Assembly (NCBI GenBank): GCA_017503785.1
Contig: JAFVSK010000019.1
Location: 1 to 64,000 of the forward strand
DNA: 64,000 nucleotides
Direction: 5' to 3'
Source of the DNA: Clostridia bacterium
Lineage (GTDB): Bacteria > Bacillota > Clostridia > Oscillospirales > Acutalibacteraceae
The position numbers and the translations under genes were made by a program. Positions 26,651-36,195 of the stretch are shown here, piece after piece (the stretch's first letter is position 1; every line of letters begins with the position of its first letter). Below the pieces are notes generated by a model. It did no database searches and was not told the DNA's origin. It saw nothing but the letters and a program-made list of their open reading frames with translations.

Positions 26651-28851
26651 TTCAGGGTGATTTTCACCGCATCCCACGCCGAAACCGACTCCACCGTCAC
26701 GGTGTTCAACCGCGCCTTTGCATCGTAGCACACCGTCGCAGGATGTGACGCTGCTTCCACTGCCAAGGCCTCGGTATCCGGCAGCTCAAAGCGATAGGTT
26801 CGCACCGCAGGCATCCCCTCGTAGGCTTCGCCGCTCGGCTGGGCCGACACCGTCACCGCACCGTCCTCGGTGCGGCAATAGCACAGATCGGTAATCACGC
26901 CCACGCCCTCGCGATAGCCTTCGGAAACGCCGTCGTCCTCAAACAGCGAAAAATGCGTTTCGCACGCGCCGCTCGTCGGATACGTTCTCACGATCAGCGT
27001 TTCGGGCGTTTTCGCCGTCATGCGGTTGGTATACGGCTGCATCGGCAGCGGCACACCGGCTTTTACGTACAGCGGGAACGTTTCAAGCGGGCACTGCTCC
27101 ATGCGCCAGTCCCCTTTTATTCTTTCCCCTGTAAAGAAGTTGTAATACTCGCCGCCCACCAAGCGCACCTGCCGCTCGGCCAAGCCATCTGCACCCGCCG
27201 GGGCATAAATGGGCGCGCACAAAAACGCATCACCGAAGAAATACTCTTCAGGGCACACGTAGGCAAATTCCCAATCGGGGTAATCGTAATATAACGGCCG
27301 CAGCAGCGGCAGGCTGTTCACGTAGCTTTGATACGCCGTGGAATAAATATACGGCATCAACTGCGAACGCAGGTGGAACATGTCACGAATGGCCGTGCAC
27401 TCCCGCTCGCCCCACGTCCACGGACGGCGATCCAGTTCATTGCCCGTAGAATGTAAGCGCAGCGCCGCCGTCGTCAGCGAATACTGTACCCAACGCACGT
27501 ACAGCTCGGGGTCGCGCTTGCCGTAAAAGCCACCCGTATCGTGCGCCCAGTAAAAGCATCCTGCGTTGGCCGCGGTGGAAGTGAAATAGATCTCATACCG
27601 CAGCGCATCCCACGTGGCATGAATATCACCCGAAAAATACAACGGATGCTTATGATCGCCAAATCCGCCCCAACGGCTGTAGCCTTGGCCGCGCTTGCCG
27701 CCGCGGCGGCTGTTGTGGTAATACAAATAATTCAGCCACGGCAAATGCGGCAGCTTCCGCAAACCTGCCACGGTGGGATAAATGCTGTTTTGCTGCCAAT
27801 CCACCCACCAGAAATCCACGCCTTGATCCTCGAGCGGCTGCAACACCTGCTCAAAGAAGGCGGTCATATACGCCTTATCCCCCGCGTTATACGGCAAATT
27901 CACGCCGTCCTTCGGGTCGTATCCGAGCGCTTGCATAAAGGCAGGATACCGATCCTCGCACTCGCGCACACCGTCGGCAGGATGATCGTTCAGCGTTACC
28001 AGTATATTTCGCCGCTTCATTTCCGCCATCAGCGCATCCGGATCGGGAATCAGGTCGGTACACCACGAATATCCCGTCCAGTTCAAGTCGCCACCGCCCC
28101 AGCCGTGACCGGTCTTGGCCTTGTGAGGATCGTCGGGCTTGTCCACGAAGCGAAATTTGCTCCAATGCCAGTCCATGTCCATCACGAGAATATCCAACGG
28201 AAAATCGTTCGCATCGTATTCGTCCACCAAATCCACAAAGTCCTTGGCGGTATACGGATGCCACCGCGAATACCACGACCCGAACGCCGCGCGGCGCGGC
28301 ATCGCCATCCTGCCCGCTACCTGCGCCAATTGACGCAGAGCCAGCTTGTAATCCTTGCCATAGGAGAACAAGTACCAGTCGGCGGTGTGTGTCGGTTCGC
28401 GGTCGCGGATCCAACCGTCGGCCAGCAAGGGCATGCCGCTGTCGTTCAGCAAATACCACCCATCGCGCGACACCACGCCCTCTTTCGCCTGGGCATACCC
28501 GCCGATGTTATCCAACGTAGCCAGCGTACCGCCGAGATTGCCGTGGTTCTTCTTACCGGCAAACCAAACGTCCGCAAGCTTACCGTCGGCCAAGATCTCC
28601 GCCTTCAACGTATCGGGCGTAAAGCCTTCGTTTTTGCCATAGGCATACGTCAGCACGATACGCGCCGTGCGCACCGTCAGCACCGCGCCGTCGTCCTCCA
28701 CGGAAAACGGGCAACCGTCGTGCACTCGATTTTCGGCAAACAGGGTCTTTTCGTCCACAAAGCGGCCGTCCTCGGCGTACTCCATGCGTAAAAGGCCCTC
28801 ACCAATCACGCTAAACCGCGCATTTCCGCGCACAATGATGGGGTTCTGCAT
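26647..28851 (-). CDS. Glycoside hydrolase family 31
   Basis: A 734-residue GH31 exo-glycosidase without signal peptide, so probably cytoplasmic. Residues about 1-185 are the N-terminal beta-domain. The (beta/alpha)8 barrel follows, with DMDWHW (225-230), the nucleophile D351 in WWVDWQQNS and the acid/base D409 in YFSGDIHATWD. The C-terminal beta-domains complete the protein. GH31 covers alpha-glucosidases, alpha-xylosidases and a more recently described alpha-N-acetylgalactosaminidase group; I cannot assign the sugar. It lies 15 bases after the GH3 gene and shares its transcript. AGGTG lies upstream of the start at 28851. Confidence 0.92.
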   Translation of the reverse strand: MQNPIIVRGNARFSVIGEGLLRMEYAEDGRFVDEKTLFAENRVHDGCPFSVEDDGAVLTVRTARIVLTYAYGKNEGFTPDTLKAEILADGKLADVWFAGKKNHGNLGGTLATLDNIGGYAQAKEGVVSRDGWYLLNDSGMPLLADGWIRDREPTHTADWYLFSYGKDYKLALRQLAQVAGRMAMPRRAAFGSWYSRWHPYTAKDFVDLVDEYDANDFPLDILVMDMDWHWSKFRFVDKPDDPHKAKTGHGWGGGDLNWTGYSWCTDLIPDPDALMAEMKRRNILVTLNDHPADGVRECEDRYPAFMQALGYDPKDGVNLPYNAGDKAYMTAFFEQVLQPLEDQGVDFWWVDWQQNSIYPTVAGLRKLPHLPWLNYLYYHNSRRGGKRGQGYSRWGGFGDHKHPLYFSGDIHATWDALRYEIYFTSTAANAGCFYWAHDTGGFYGKRDPELYVRWVQYSLTTAALRLHSTGNELDRRPWTWGERECTAIRDMFHLRSQLMPYIYSTAYQSYVNSLPLLRPLYYDYPDWEFAYVCPEEYFFGDAFLCAPIYAPAGADGLAERQVRLVGGEYYNFFTGERIKGDWRMEQCPLETFPLYVKAGVPLPMQPYTNRMTAKTPETLIVRTYPTSGACETHFSLFEDDGVSEGYREGVGVITDLCYCRTEDGAVTVSAQPSGEAYEGMPAVRTYRFELPDTEALAVEAASHPATVCYDAKARLNTVTVESVSAWDAVKITLK

Positions 28852-28866
28852 CCTTACACCTCGCGA

Positions 28867-30498
28867 TCAAATGCCTCTTTCAAAGAACCCTTCGTGTGCC
28901 ACCGGGCTCTTGCCCACCGCTTCGATCTCACCGAACAGCGCCTTCACGAACGCGCGCTGCGACGACTCGGTAGGAGAATACGTGTTGATATAGGTGTGTG
29001 CGAACGGATAGTCGTACAGCTTGTACGGATCACCGAACGACGTAAAGATCAGGTTCGGATGCTGCATCAGGTAACCGCGCCACAGCGCCATCACCTGTCC
29101 CCAACCGAGGCGCAGCGTGCCGCCTTGATAGTTCGAAGAGCTTACGCGGCAGTTGAGCAGCACCAGATCGTACTTTTCCACCGCATCCTTCACGTCGTAG
29201 TGTTTGGGATTCACCAGCGTGGTCACCTCGTAACCGCGGGCTTTCAGTTCTTCCTCCACCGTTGCCATGGCACGGTAGTTCACGTTGTTACCGTTCGTTT
29301 CTTCAATTTGAACGATCACCTGCAGGATCTTCGCGCCGGGCTTCAAATTCTTTTGAGGGAATAAGCCGCGCGCATTGCGGATCACGGTGATGCTGCGATC
29401 GGCCAGCTCTTGATCCATCGCCTCGATCGCCGTCAGCGGATCGTTGGCAAGCTTCGCCTGAATGGCTTCCTCCTCGCCGAACAAACCCACCTTGTTCTTC
29501 ATGCGGAAAATACGCAGCACGGCATCCTTCAAGCGCTCCAGCGGCAGATCGCCGCTTTCCACCGCTTCTATAATGTACTTGTGATCGGTAGGCAGCGCAA
29601 ACAAAATGAGATCGCCGCCGGCCTTCAGATATTCCACTGCCAACCGCTCGGCAGGCACCATCGCGCACGCACCGATCATGCTCATCGCATCCGACACAAT
29701 ACACCCGTCAAAACCCAGCGTGCCCTTCAGCAGGCCGGTCATCAGGTTCTTGCTCAAGGTTGCGGGCGGATAGCCCAAAATGTCATCCACCTTTTCGTCA
29801 AAGGCAGGCAGGGCAATGTGTGCCACCATAATGGACATAACACCCTCGTCGATCATCGCTTTATACACACGACCGTAGGTGTTCATCCACTCCTCCTTGG
29901 ACAGCGAGTTGATGGAAGTTAAGAAATGCTGGTTACGGTCATCCATGCCGTCACCGGGGAAGTGCTTACAGCAGGCGGCCATCATACCGTCCTTTTGGAA
30001 GCCGCGCACCGCCGCTGCGCACAAACGGATCACTGCGTCAGTATCATCCGAAACTGCGCGGGTGTTCACCAGCGGATTGCGGAAGTTAAAGTTAATATCC
30101 GACACCGGCGACAGCGCCAAATGCCGCATATACTTACGGCACATTTTTGCGGTTTCGTGATGCGCCGCCTCCACCAGATCAGGGTCGTTCACCGCACCCC
30201 ACGCCATCGGCACGGGCAGCAGCTGGTCAATGGGCGCACCGCAACCGGGGCCGTGTTCCACGTCGGCCACGTACATGGTGGGTACGCTACAAGCCTCGTC
30301 CTGAAGATCGCGAATGTATTGGCACAGCTCCTCGTCATCTCTGCCGTAGTAGATGCTGCCGGGCTTGGTATCGCGAATGATCTGCTTAACCCATTCCCGA
30401 TCGTGGCGCTTGCCGATCTCATAGTTGATAACCTGGCCCGCCAGCTCATCCAGCGGCAAGCTGTCAACCCATTCCTGCAATTGCTTTTCCGTTAACAT
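28867..30498 (-). CDS. Glycoside hydrolase family 3, NagZ-like beta-N-acetylhexosaminidase candidate
   Basis: A 543-residue GH3 protein without signal peptide. It has the N-terminal barrel domain with KHFPGDGMDDRNQH (about 178-191), resembling the KHFPG loop of NagZ-type GH3 enzymes, and VSDAMSM with the probable nucleophile D270. A GH3 C-terminal alpha/beta domain follows from about 370. In true NagZ enzymes the loop holds an Asp-His dyad; here the sequence is PGDGMDD, so the acid/base is uncertain. The ATG at 30498 is preferred, with GGAGG seven bases upstream. The ATG two codons earlier touches the ribosome binding site. First gene of a GH3-GH31 operon. Confidence 0.85.
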   Translation of the reverse strand: MLTEKQLQEWVDSLPLDELAGQVINYEIGKRHDREWVKQIIRDTKPGSIYYGRDDEELCQYIRDLQDEACSVPTMYVADVEHGPGCGAPIDQLLPVPMAWGAVNDPDLVEAAHHETAKMCRKYMRHLALSPVSDINFNFRNPLVNTRAVSDDTDAVIRLCAAAVRGFQKDGMMAACCKHFPGDGMDDRNQHFLTSINSLSKEEWMNTYGRVYKAMIDEGVMSIMVAHIALPAFDEKVDDILGYPPATLSKNLMTGLLKGTLGFDGCIVSDAMSMIGACAMVPAERLAVEYLKAGGDLILFALPTDHKYIIEAVESGDLPLERLKDAVLRIFRMKNKVGLFGEEEAIQAKLANDPLTAIEAMDQELADRSITVIRNARGLFPQKNLKPGAKILQVIVQIEETNGNNVNYRAMATVEEELKARGYEVTTLVNPKHYDVKDAVEKYDLVLLNCRVSSSNYQGGTLRLGWGQVMALWRGYLMQHPNLIFTSFGDPYKLYDYPFAHTYINTYSPTESSQRAFVKALFGEIEAVGKSPVAHEGFFERGI

Positions 30499-30532
30499 AG
30501 TCATCCCTCCGTTAAGAAGTTTTCATGTCTGT

Positions 30533-30562
30533 ATAGTACCAAATTATTCCGCCGCATGACAA
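30533..30562 (-). promoter_or_regulatory. Promoter of the GH3-GH31 operon
   Basis: -35 TTGTCA (30557-30562) and -10 TACTAT (30533-30538), 18 bases apart, with TGG before the -10. It lies between the SGNH esterase terminator and the GH3 start. Confidence 0.6.
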
Positions 30563-30600
30563 GACCGTTTTGTTACTTTTTTTGGACATTTCTTGCTGTA

Positions 30601-30637
30601 TTAAAAAACAAGCCCTCCCCGAAGGGAGAGCTTGTTG
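30601..30637 (-). terminator. Terminator after the SGNH esterase
   Basis: An imperfect stem, ACAAGCTCTCCC with GGGAGGGCTTGT, around a TTCG loop, followed by TTTTTT on the minus strand, directly after the stop at 30638. Confidence 0.85.
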
Positions 30638-31294
30638 TCACCAGTTGTTGTTATACTCAAACTCGCAATGCTTCAAAAATTCCCGTGCCATCAGCGTGGC
30701 TCCCATTTGGTTGGGATGCACACGGTCCCACGCAATGCGCGACGAATGACGATAGCGGAAAAAGCGATCGTACATTGCCTGCATATCCACCAAACAGCAG
30801 CCATACTTTTCCGCCAGCCTGCAACAGATCGCGCCATACTCGTCCATGCGCGCCCGCATCCGATCATCGCGGTTCGGCTCCATGTAGTACGGTGTAAGCA
30901 GAAAAATCCCCTTTACACGGTCTTTCACGCTTACGATCATCTGCTCCACGTTGCGCTCGTATTCTTCGGGCAGCACGGCATTCTCCGCAATGGCGGGGGT
31001 GTCAAACTGACGCCACACGTCGTTAATGCCAATGCAAATAGACACCCATTGCGGATCGCGGCTAACAACGTCGCGGTCGAACCGTGCCAACAGATCACGG
31101 CTGGTATTGCCGCTGACCCCGGCATTGGTAATGCGCAACGTCAGTTGAGGGTAGCACGCCTCCAGCAAATTCTCCACCACGCGCACGTAGCCGCGCCCCA
31201 CGGCTTCAAACAAGCCTTCGCCGTTGCCCTCGTGCCCCATATCCGTCACGGAATCACCGGCAAAAATAAGACGGTCACCGTTTTCAAACAGCAT
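30638..31294 (-). CDS. SGNH/GDSL-family esterase
   Basis: A 218-residue SGNH hydrolase without signal peptide. Block I is FAGDSVTD with nucleophile S15, block II the Gly in NAGVSGN (about 57-63), block III N91 in GINDVW, and block V D190/H193 in WDRVHPN. Members of this group often remove acetyl groups from sugars, and the setting among glycosidases supports a carbohydrate esterase role. Its ATG follows the GH20-A stop by one base (TAACATG), so the two should be co-translated. Confidence 0.9.
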   Translation of the reverse strand: MLFENGDRLIFAGDSVTDMGHEGNGEGLFEAVGRGYVRVVENLLEACYPQLTLRITNAGVSGNTSRDLLARFDRDVVSRDPQWVSICIGINDVWRQFDTPAIAENAVLPEEYERNVEQMIVSVKDRVKGIFLLTPYYMEPNRDDRMRARMDEYGAICCRLAEKYGCCLVDMQAMYDRFFRYRHSSRIAWDRVHPNQMGATLMAREFLKHCEFEYNNNW

Positions 31295-31295
31295 G

Positions 31296-33161
31296 TTACC
31301 ACTCCTTCAACGAAACTGTCACGCTGTTCGCCTTGCGGCGGGAAATATCGTTCACAAAGAACTGCAGCATCTCCTGCTCGTTAAACACGGCAGCGCGGCT
31401 GTCGTCGCTCAGAATGAACTCGGGATGCTCCACCTGACCGCTCACCTTGGTAATACCCGACGGAATGTACTCTTTACCGCCCATGTTGGCCGTTACGTAC
31501 CGCACGCCCGAAGCGCCGTAGCCGCACACCGAGAACGTTACCGCCTCAAACGGCTTGGCAGGGATCTCGTAGCTGTACTCGTACTTTTGCGTACGCACGT
31601 TCATGGCCTTAAAGGTACCCTTGGCCGCCTCGTACGTGCTGCCGTCGGCGTAATGCAGCGTTACCGTCGTCGTGCAGGAGGAGGTAAACTCACCCAGATC
31701 GTAGCGCACCACCAAGCGGCCGATATCCTCGGGCGTAGCCGCCTCGGCCAGCGCCATCATCTTGTTCACGCCATCCTTCATGCCGCCGATGATCTTTTCC
31801 ATTTGCGGCGCGGCAATGCCCGGACGGCAGCGCTTCCACAGCCCCATCGCCATTGCTTCAAAATCTTCCACCTCGGCACGGCAAGCCTTCAGTTCCTCTT
31901 GAATTACCTCAAGCGGCATCGTACCTTCGCCGGCGCGGTATTCGTGCAACGCATAGCCGACTTCCCACAAACGGTAGCTGATCTTCAAGCGGCGCAGCTT
32001 CATGCGGAACGAATCCAGCATATCGGCATGACCGGCGGCCTTGGCCAGCCCCGCCTCCACCAGCGGGATCGTGCGCGTGATAACATAAGCCTCCTCGCAG
32101 GGCAAGCGGTAGCTGGTCGTGTTCGAGGGTGCCTGCACACCGTAATATTCAAACGCCTGCATCGCCGTGGCCACCGCCAGCGCCGATTCCTCGTTGTCGG
32201 TATACTTTGCCGCTGCCTTCAGCACGGCCGCCTCGCCGGGCAGCTCGCGGCCGCTCCACAGCGAACCCGCATATTCGATGGTGGGATATAAGTGTGCGAT
32301 CTGCTGATCCGACATTTCCCAGTTGGTCAGCAGCATACCAAACGGCTTACGCTTCGCAGCATAGGCCGTCAGCGTGTCGATCGACCCGCGCATCCACGGG
32401 CAACCCAAATAGCGGAAGCCCAGCTTTTCAAAGTAATGGAAAACATCGTAGCTGCGGCTGGTGGAGAAGCGCGCCACAGGGTACTGCTCGGTGTACTGGT
32501 AGAACCACGCACACAGCACAATATCCTTCGGCAGCTTTTCCATCACCCACGGGAACTGCTCCAGCATATCGTCCCAGATCATCATATCCTTGCCAAGACC
32601 CTTCAGCAGGCCGTGGAAATGCATGATGGCGTTGTAATACAAGTCCTCGATCTTATCGTGCTTGCACAGCTCGCAATAGCCCATATCCCAAATCTCGTCG
32701 AAGCCGATATGGAAGAACTTCGAGGGGAACAAGGCCGCCACCTCGGCAATATACGCATCGAAAAACGCCAGCGTTTCGGGCAGCTTGGGGCACGTCGCCA
32801 AATAGCGCTCCACACCGGCCTCGTTGTAGGCACCGGCGATCTTGCCGCGCAGCTCGGCAATGTGCTTCATTTCGGGATGGCGCATAAACCGCTCGGTATG
32901 GCCCACGGGCGACACCACGGGAATAAGGTCCAGCCCCAGCGCCGTAGCGTAGGCCACCAGCTCACGCACCTGTGCTTCGGAATAGCTTTCCTCGTCGGGC
33001 GAATACGGATAGGTTGCCGTCTTAATACGGTCCTCCAGATACAGCACCACCGTGTTCATACCGGCACTTGCCGCAGCATCAAAAAACTGCTTTACGGTAT
33101 CCACCGTTTCAATTTGCCGCGCAAGGTCGATCTGCACGGCACGCATTTCATAACAAGGCAT
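31296..33161 (-). CDS. Glycoside hydrolase family 20, copy A
   Basis: A 621-residue GH20 protein, expected to remove terminal beta-linked GlcNAc or GalNAc by substrate-assisted catalysis. There is no signal peptide. The barrel starts at the N-terminus (MRAVQIDLARQIETVDTV) with no preceding GH20b domain. The family signature HIGFDE gives the catalytic pair D155-E156. About 330 residues of helical region and a C-terminal beta-rich segment (about 490-621) follow; I do not recognise the latter. Closely related to GH20-B next door. GGGAGGG precedes the start at 33161. It is co-transcribed with the SGNH esterase. Confidence 0.9.
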   Translation of the reverse strand: MPCYEMRAVQIDLARQIETVDTVKQFFDAAASAGMNTVVLYLEDRIKTATYPYSPDEESYSEAQVRELVAYATALGLDLIPVVSPVGHTERFMRHPEMKHIAELRGKIAGAYNEAGVERYLATCPKLPETLAFFDAYIAEVAALFPSKFFHIGFDEIWDMGYCELCKHDKIEDLYYNAIMHFHGLLKGLGKDMMIWDDMLEQFPWVMEKLPKDIVLCAWFYQYTEQYPVARFSTSRSYDVFHYFEKLGFRYLGCPWMRGSIDTLTAYAAKRKPFGMLLTNWEMSDQQIAHLYPTIEYAGSLWSGRELPGEAAVLKAAAKYTDNEESALAVATAMQAFEYYGVQAPSNTTSYRLPCEEAYVITRTIPLVEAGLAKAAGHADMLDSFRMKLRRLKISYRLWEVGYALHEYRAGEGTMPLEVIQEELKACRAEVEDFEAMAMGLWKRCRPGIAAPQMEKIIGGMKDGVNKMMALAEAATPEDIGRLVVRYDLGEFTSSCTTTVTLHYADGSTYEAAKGTFKAMNVRTQKYEYSYEIPAKPFEAVTFSVCGYGASGVRYVTANMGGKEYIPSGITKVSGQVEHPEFILSDDSRAAVFNEQEMLQFFVNDISRRKANSVTVSLKEW

Positions 33162-33199
33162 AATATTACCCTCCCACGTTATAGTTGCTCGTTGGTTTC

Positions 33200-33228
33200 A
33201 GTTTGTCATACCTACTCGAAAAAGTCAA
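33200..33228 (-). promoter_or_regulatory. Promoter of GH20-A/esterase unit (shared type)
   Basis: -35 TTGACT (33223-33228), 17-base spacer, -10 CAAACT (33200-33205) preceded by TGA. It belongs to the promoter set described in the findings. Confidence 0.6.
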
Positions 33229-33249
33229 GACTTTCGCAAAAAATAACCG

Positions 33250-33290
33250 TAAAAAACACCGCCGCAGCCTAGGCCGCGGCGGCATTTTTA
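33250..33290 (-). terminator. Terminator after GH20-B
   Basis: GC-rich stem (GCCGCCGCGGCC with its near-complement) followed by TTTTTT on the minus strand. It overlaps the GH20-B stop region. Confidence 0.85.
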
Positions 33291-35162
33291 CCATTCCTTC
33301 ATCGACAGTGTGACACTGTGCTCACGTTTAGCGGAAATATCGTTGGTAAAGAACTGCATCATATCCTGCTCGTTAAACATCGCCGCGCGGGTGTCGTTAT
33401 CCAGCATAAACTCGGCGTGCTCCACCTGGCCGCTCGCCGATGCCACTGCTTCGGGAACGTATTCCTTACCGCCCACGTTGGCCGACACGTAGCGGAACCC
33501 GCTCGCGCCATAGCCCGACACCGTAAGCGTCACCGCCACCGGCACTTTGTCGGCAGGAATTTCATAGCTGTAATCGTACTGCACCCCGCGCAGGTACATA
33601 CCCTTGTAGGTGCCGTTGGCCGCTTCAAAACTGCTGCCGTCGGCGTAATGCACGGTAGCCACCGTTTTGCAAGCCGCCGTATACTCGCGCAGCTCATAAC
33701 GGATCACCAAACGGCCGATCTCGCCCGCCACCGCGTTTTCGGCAGTTTTTACCAGCCAGTCTGCCGCTGCCCGGTACATTTTTTGCTCGTTGCGGAACGC
33801 CGAAGAATACGGCAATCCGGAACGCAAGCGATCCCACAGCGCCGTGATCTTCTCCGTCACGGCATCGGCCTGCTTCGCGCACGCTGCCGCCTCACGGCGC
33901 AGCTCCTCAATTGTCAGAGAGCCCACACCGGCACGATATTCGTGCAGTGCATAGCCGGTCTCCCACAAGTGGAAGCGCAGCTGCAGCGCGTGCAGCTTTG
34001 CCAAATATGCATCAATAACGTCCTTATCACCGGTCGCATGCTCCAGCACGTCGATCACCAACGGCAGCATGTTTTCCGTAACGTATCCGCATTCGTTCGG
34101 GAGCACGTAACATGCCTTGTCACCCGGCAGCGGAACACCGCCATACTGCACCGCCGACATTGCCGTTGCCAGTGCCTTGGCAGCCGCAGGCGTGTCCACG
34201 TACTGCGCTGCTGCCTTTTCCAGTGCTGCAGGGCCGGGAACCTCCTTGCCCGTCCACAGCAGCCCTGCGTAGGTCAGCTGCGGATACAAATACGCCAGCT
34301 GCTGATGGTTCGACATTTCCCAGCTTGTCAGCAGCATACCCATCGTATGGCACTTGGCGGCATAGGTCGTCAACGTATCCAGCGAACCGCGCTTGTTCGG
34401 GCACGCCAACGTGCGGTACCCCAGCCGCTCGTAATACGTCAAATAATCGTAGGCGCTGCTGGTTTCAAAGCGAGCCGTCGGATATTGCTCAGTGTACTGA
34501 TAGAACCACGCACACAAGATCACATCCTTCGGGATCAGCTCCAACAGCTTCGGCTGCTGCTCCAGCATATCGTCCCAGATCATCACTTCCTTGCCGAGCC
34601 TCTTCAGCAGGTCGTAGAAATGCTTCACCGCGCCGCCGAAAAGCTCTGCCACCGGGGTGCCCTTGCACAACTCACAGAAGCCCATCTCGTGAATTTCATC
34701 AAAACCAATGTGGAAATACTTCGACGGAAACAGCGCCGCCACCTCGGTGATATAGGCATCAAAAAATGCCATCGTTTCGGCAAGCCGCGGACAGGTATCC
34801 ATGTGCATATCGTCGGGCGTGCCTTTGGCAAACATGCCGGGAATATTGCCGCGCAGCTCTGCCAGCTGTGCAAGCTCGGGATGGCGCAAGAAGCGCTCGG
34901 TATGCCCAATGGGCGATACCACGGGAATGAGCTCCAGTCCCAGTGTATCGGCATAGGCCACCATCTCGCGCACCTGCGCCTCGGAATAGCTTTCCACGTC
35001 GGGCGAATACGGATAGGTCGCGGTTTTCACGCGGTCCTCCAGATACATCACAATGGTATTCAAGCCGGCACCGGCCGCCACGTCAAAAAACCTCTTTACG
35101 GTATCCACCGTCTCAATTTGTCGCGCCAGATCGATCTGGGCAGCACGTATCTCAAACTTCAT
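33288..35162 (-). CDS. Glycoside hydrolase family 20, copy B
   Basis: A 624-residue paralogue of GH20-A with collinear sequence over its whole length, e.g. IETVDTVKRFFDVAA, YPYSPDVESYSEAQ and HIGFDE at the same position (D155-E156). There is no signal peptide. The most visible differences lie at residues 110-121 and in the helical middle. Expected beta-N-acetylhexosaminidase; whether the two copies differ in linkage or sugar cannot be read from sequence. It is transcribed alone from its own promoter. GGAGG precedes the start at 35162. Confidence 0.9.
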   Translation of the reverse strand: MKFEIRAAQIDLARQIETVDTVKRFFDVAAGAGLNTIVMYLEDRVKTATYPYSPDVESYSEAQVREMVAYADTLGLELIPVVSPIGHTERFLRHPELAQLAELRGNIPGMFAKGTPDDMHMDTCPRLAETMAFFDAYITEVAALFPSKYFHIGFDEIHEMGFCELCKGTPVAELFGGAVKHFYDLLKRLGKEVMIWDDMLEQQPKLLELIPKDVILCAWFYQYTEQYPTARFETSSAYDYLTYYERLGYRTLACPNKRGSLDTLTTYAAKCHTMGMLLTSWEMSNHQQLAYLYPQLTYAGLLWTGKEVPGPAALEKAAAQYVDTPAAAKALATAMSAVQYGGVPLPGDKACYVLPNECGYVTENMLPLVIDVLEHATGDKDVIDAYLAKLHALQLRFHLWETGYALHEYRAGVGSLTIEELRREAAACAKQADAVTEKITALWDRLRSGLPYSSAFRNEQKMYRAAADWLVKTAENAVAGEIGRLVIRYELREYTAACKTVATVHYADGSSFEAANGTYKGMYLRGVQYDYSYEIPADKVPVAVTLTVSGYGASGFRYVSANVGGKEYVPEAVASASGQVEHAEFMLDNDTRAAMFNEQDMMQFFTNDISAKREHSVTLSMKEW

Positions 35163-35201
35163 TTACCAACGCCTCCCTGCTTGTTCTTGTTAACTAATTG
35201 C

Positions 35202-35230
35202 AGTATGACAAATCCCAAAAAGCATGTCAA
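35202..35230 (-). promoter_or_regulatory. Promoter of GH20-B (shared type)
   Basis: -35 TTGACA (35225-35230), 17-base spacer, -10 CATACT (35202-35207) preceded by TGT. Confidence 0.6.
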
Positions 35231-35250
35231 CCATCCACCCAAAAAGACAA

Positions 35251-35284
35251 ATAAAAAGGCTCCCTCGTCAAGAGAGAGCCTTGA
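35251..35284 (-). terminator. Terminator after GH16-1
   Basis: Stem AAGGCTC(T)C / GAGGGAGCCTT followed by TTTTATTTG on the minus strand. It lies about 75 bases after the GH16-1 stop; the bases between hold a possible remnant of another GH16 3' end. Confidence 0.8.
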
Positions 35285-35357
35285 GGCCGATCATAGGGGG
35301 AGCAGCATTACGCTGCGCGTCCATCTCCCCTATTCCTGCCACACTCGGTACCGTCGA

Positions 35358-36182
35358 TTATCTTTGCCACACGCGAATCCAGTCAATTTCAAGCGGATTG
35401 TTTTTGGCACCGCTGATGATAAGCGCCACAAACTGCTCGTTCATATACTCGTACACGCCCTCGAAAGGCTCACCGTGCTTGAATTTGGCGGGCGGCTCGA
35501 CGCGGCCGTTGTCAAAAATCTGACATACTGCATGCTCGCCGTCCAACCAGCTGTCCACAATACCCGTATCCCACAGGAACGTGAGCGTATGCCATTCGCC
35601 GTCGCTGAGTATTTGCGGAGCTTTGGCGTGTCCTGCCCAGTTACTGCCCGTAACACCGGAATCGTGCAACGTGGAGCGCTTCGTATGGTGGAACGTGGTG
35701 GTGTAATGTCCGCCGGGCCACGTACCGTCGTGCGTTCCCCAATATTCCATCCAGTCCATTTCCACCCATTCCAGCGCCGTATCGTAAATTTTATCGGGCG
35801 GGAACGACCAAATCGCCGGGCCTCCGCAATCAGGCTCGGTGTACTTAGTTTTATCCTCATAATAATGCGGAATACGGAACCGAAACTCCAGCACGCCCTT
35901 GTTAAACGTAAAGCCCTGCCGCGTGCGGGGATTGACCGTTGCAAGACCGTAGTTGTACAAGCTGTCATGCTGTTCGAGATACAGCACGCTGTTTTCAATG
36001 CGGAAATCGTCTTTTGTCAACGGCTTTGCACGAAACGGGCGCGTGGTATACCACTTGTAGCCGTAGGTGCCCTCGCCCTCCAGATCAATCGTATCGTAGG
36101 AGTCAAAATCGTCCTCAAACACCAAATGACGCATTCCGTACTTTTCAGCGATCTCAGGAATCGGAATGTTTTTCTTGTTCAT
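35358..36182 (-). CDS. GH16-like protein 1, no signal peptide
   Basis: A 274-residue single-domain GH16 (concanavalin-like) protein. The catalytic pattern ExDxxE is in WVEMDWMEYWG: E141, D143, E146. GGPAIWSFP (about 120-128) forms the usual aromatic substrate wall, and the chain ends NPLEIDWIRVWQ as in all copies here. The N-terminus (MNKKNIPIPEIAEKYG) shows no signal peptide, so it is probably cytoplasmic. It belongs with GH16-2 and the GH16 domains of the giants, which share the EMDWxEYWG form. The ATG at 36182 follows GGAGGG; 13 bases separate it from GH16-2. An 81-base stretch (35854-35934) is identical to GH16-2. Substrate unknown. Confidence 0.88.
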   Translation of the reverse strand: MNKKNIPIPEIAEKYGMRHLVFEDDFDSYDTIDLEGEGTYGYKWYTTRPFRAKPLTKDDFRIENSVLYLEQHDSLYNYGLATVNPRTRQGFTFNKGVLEFRFRIPHYYEDKTKYTEPDCGGPAIWSFPPDKIYDTALEWVEMDWMEYWGTHDGTWPGGHYTTTFHHTKRSTLHDSGVTGSNWAGHAKAPQILSDGEWHTLTFLWDTGIVDSWLDGEHAVCQIFDNGRVEPPAKFKHGEPFEGVYEYMNEQFVALIISGAKNNPLEIDWIRVWQR

Positions 36183-36195
36183 CTCACAGCCCTCC

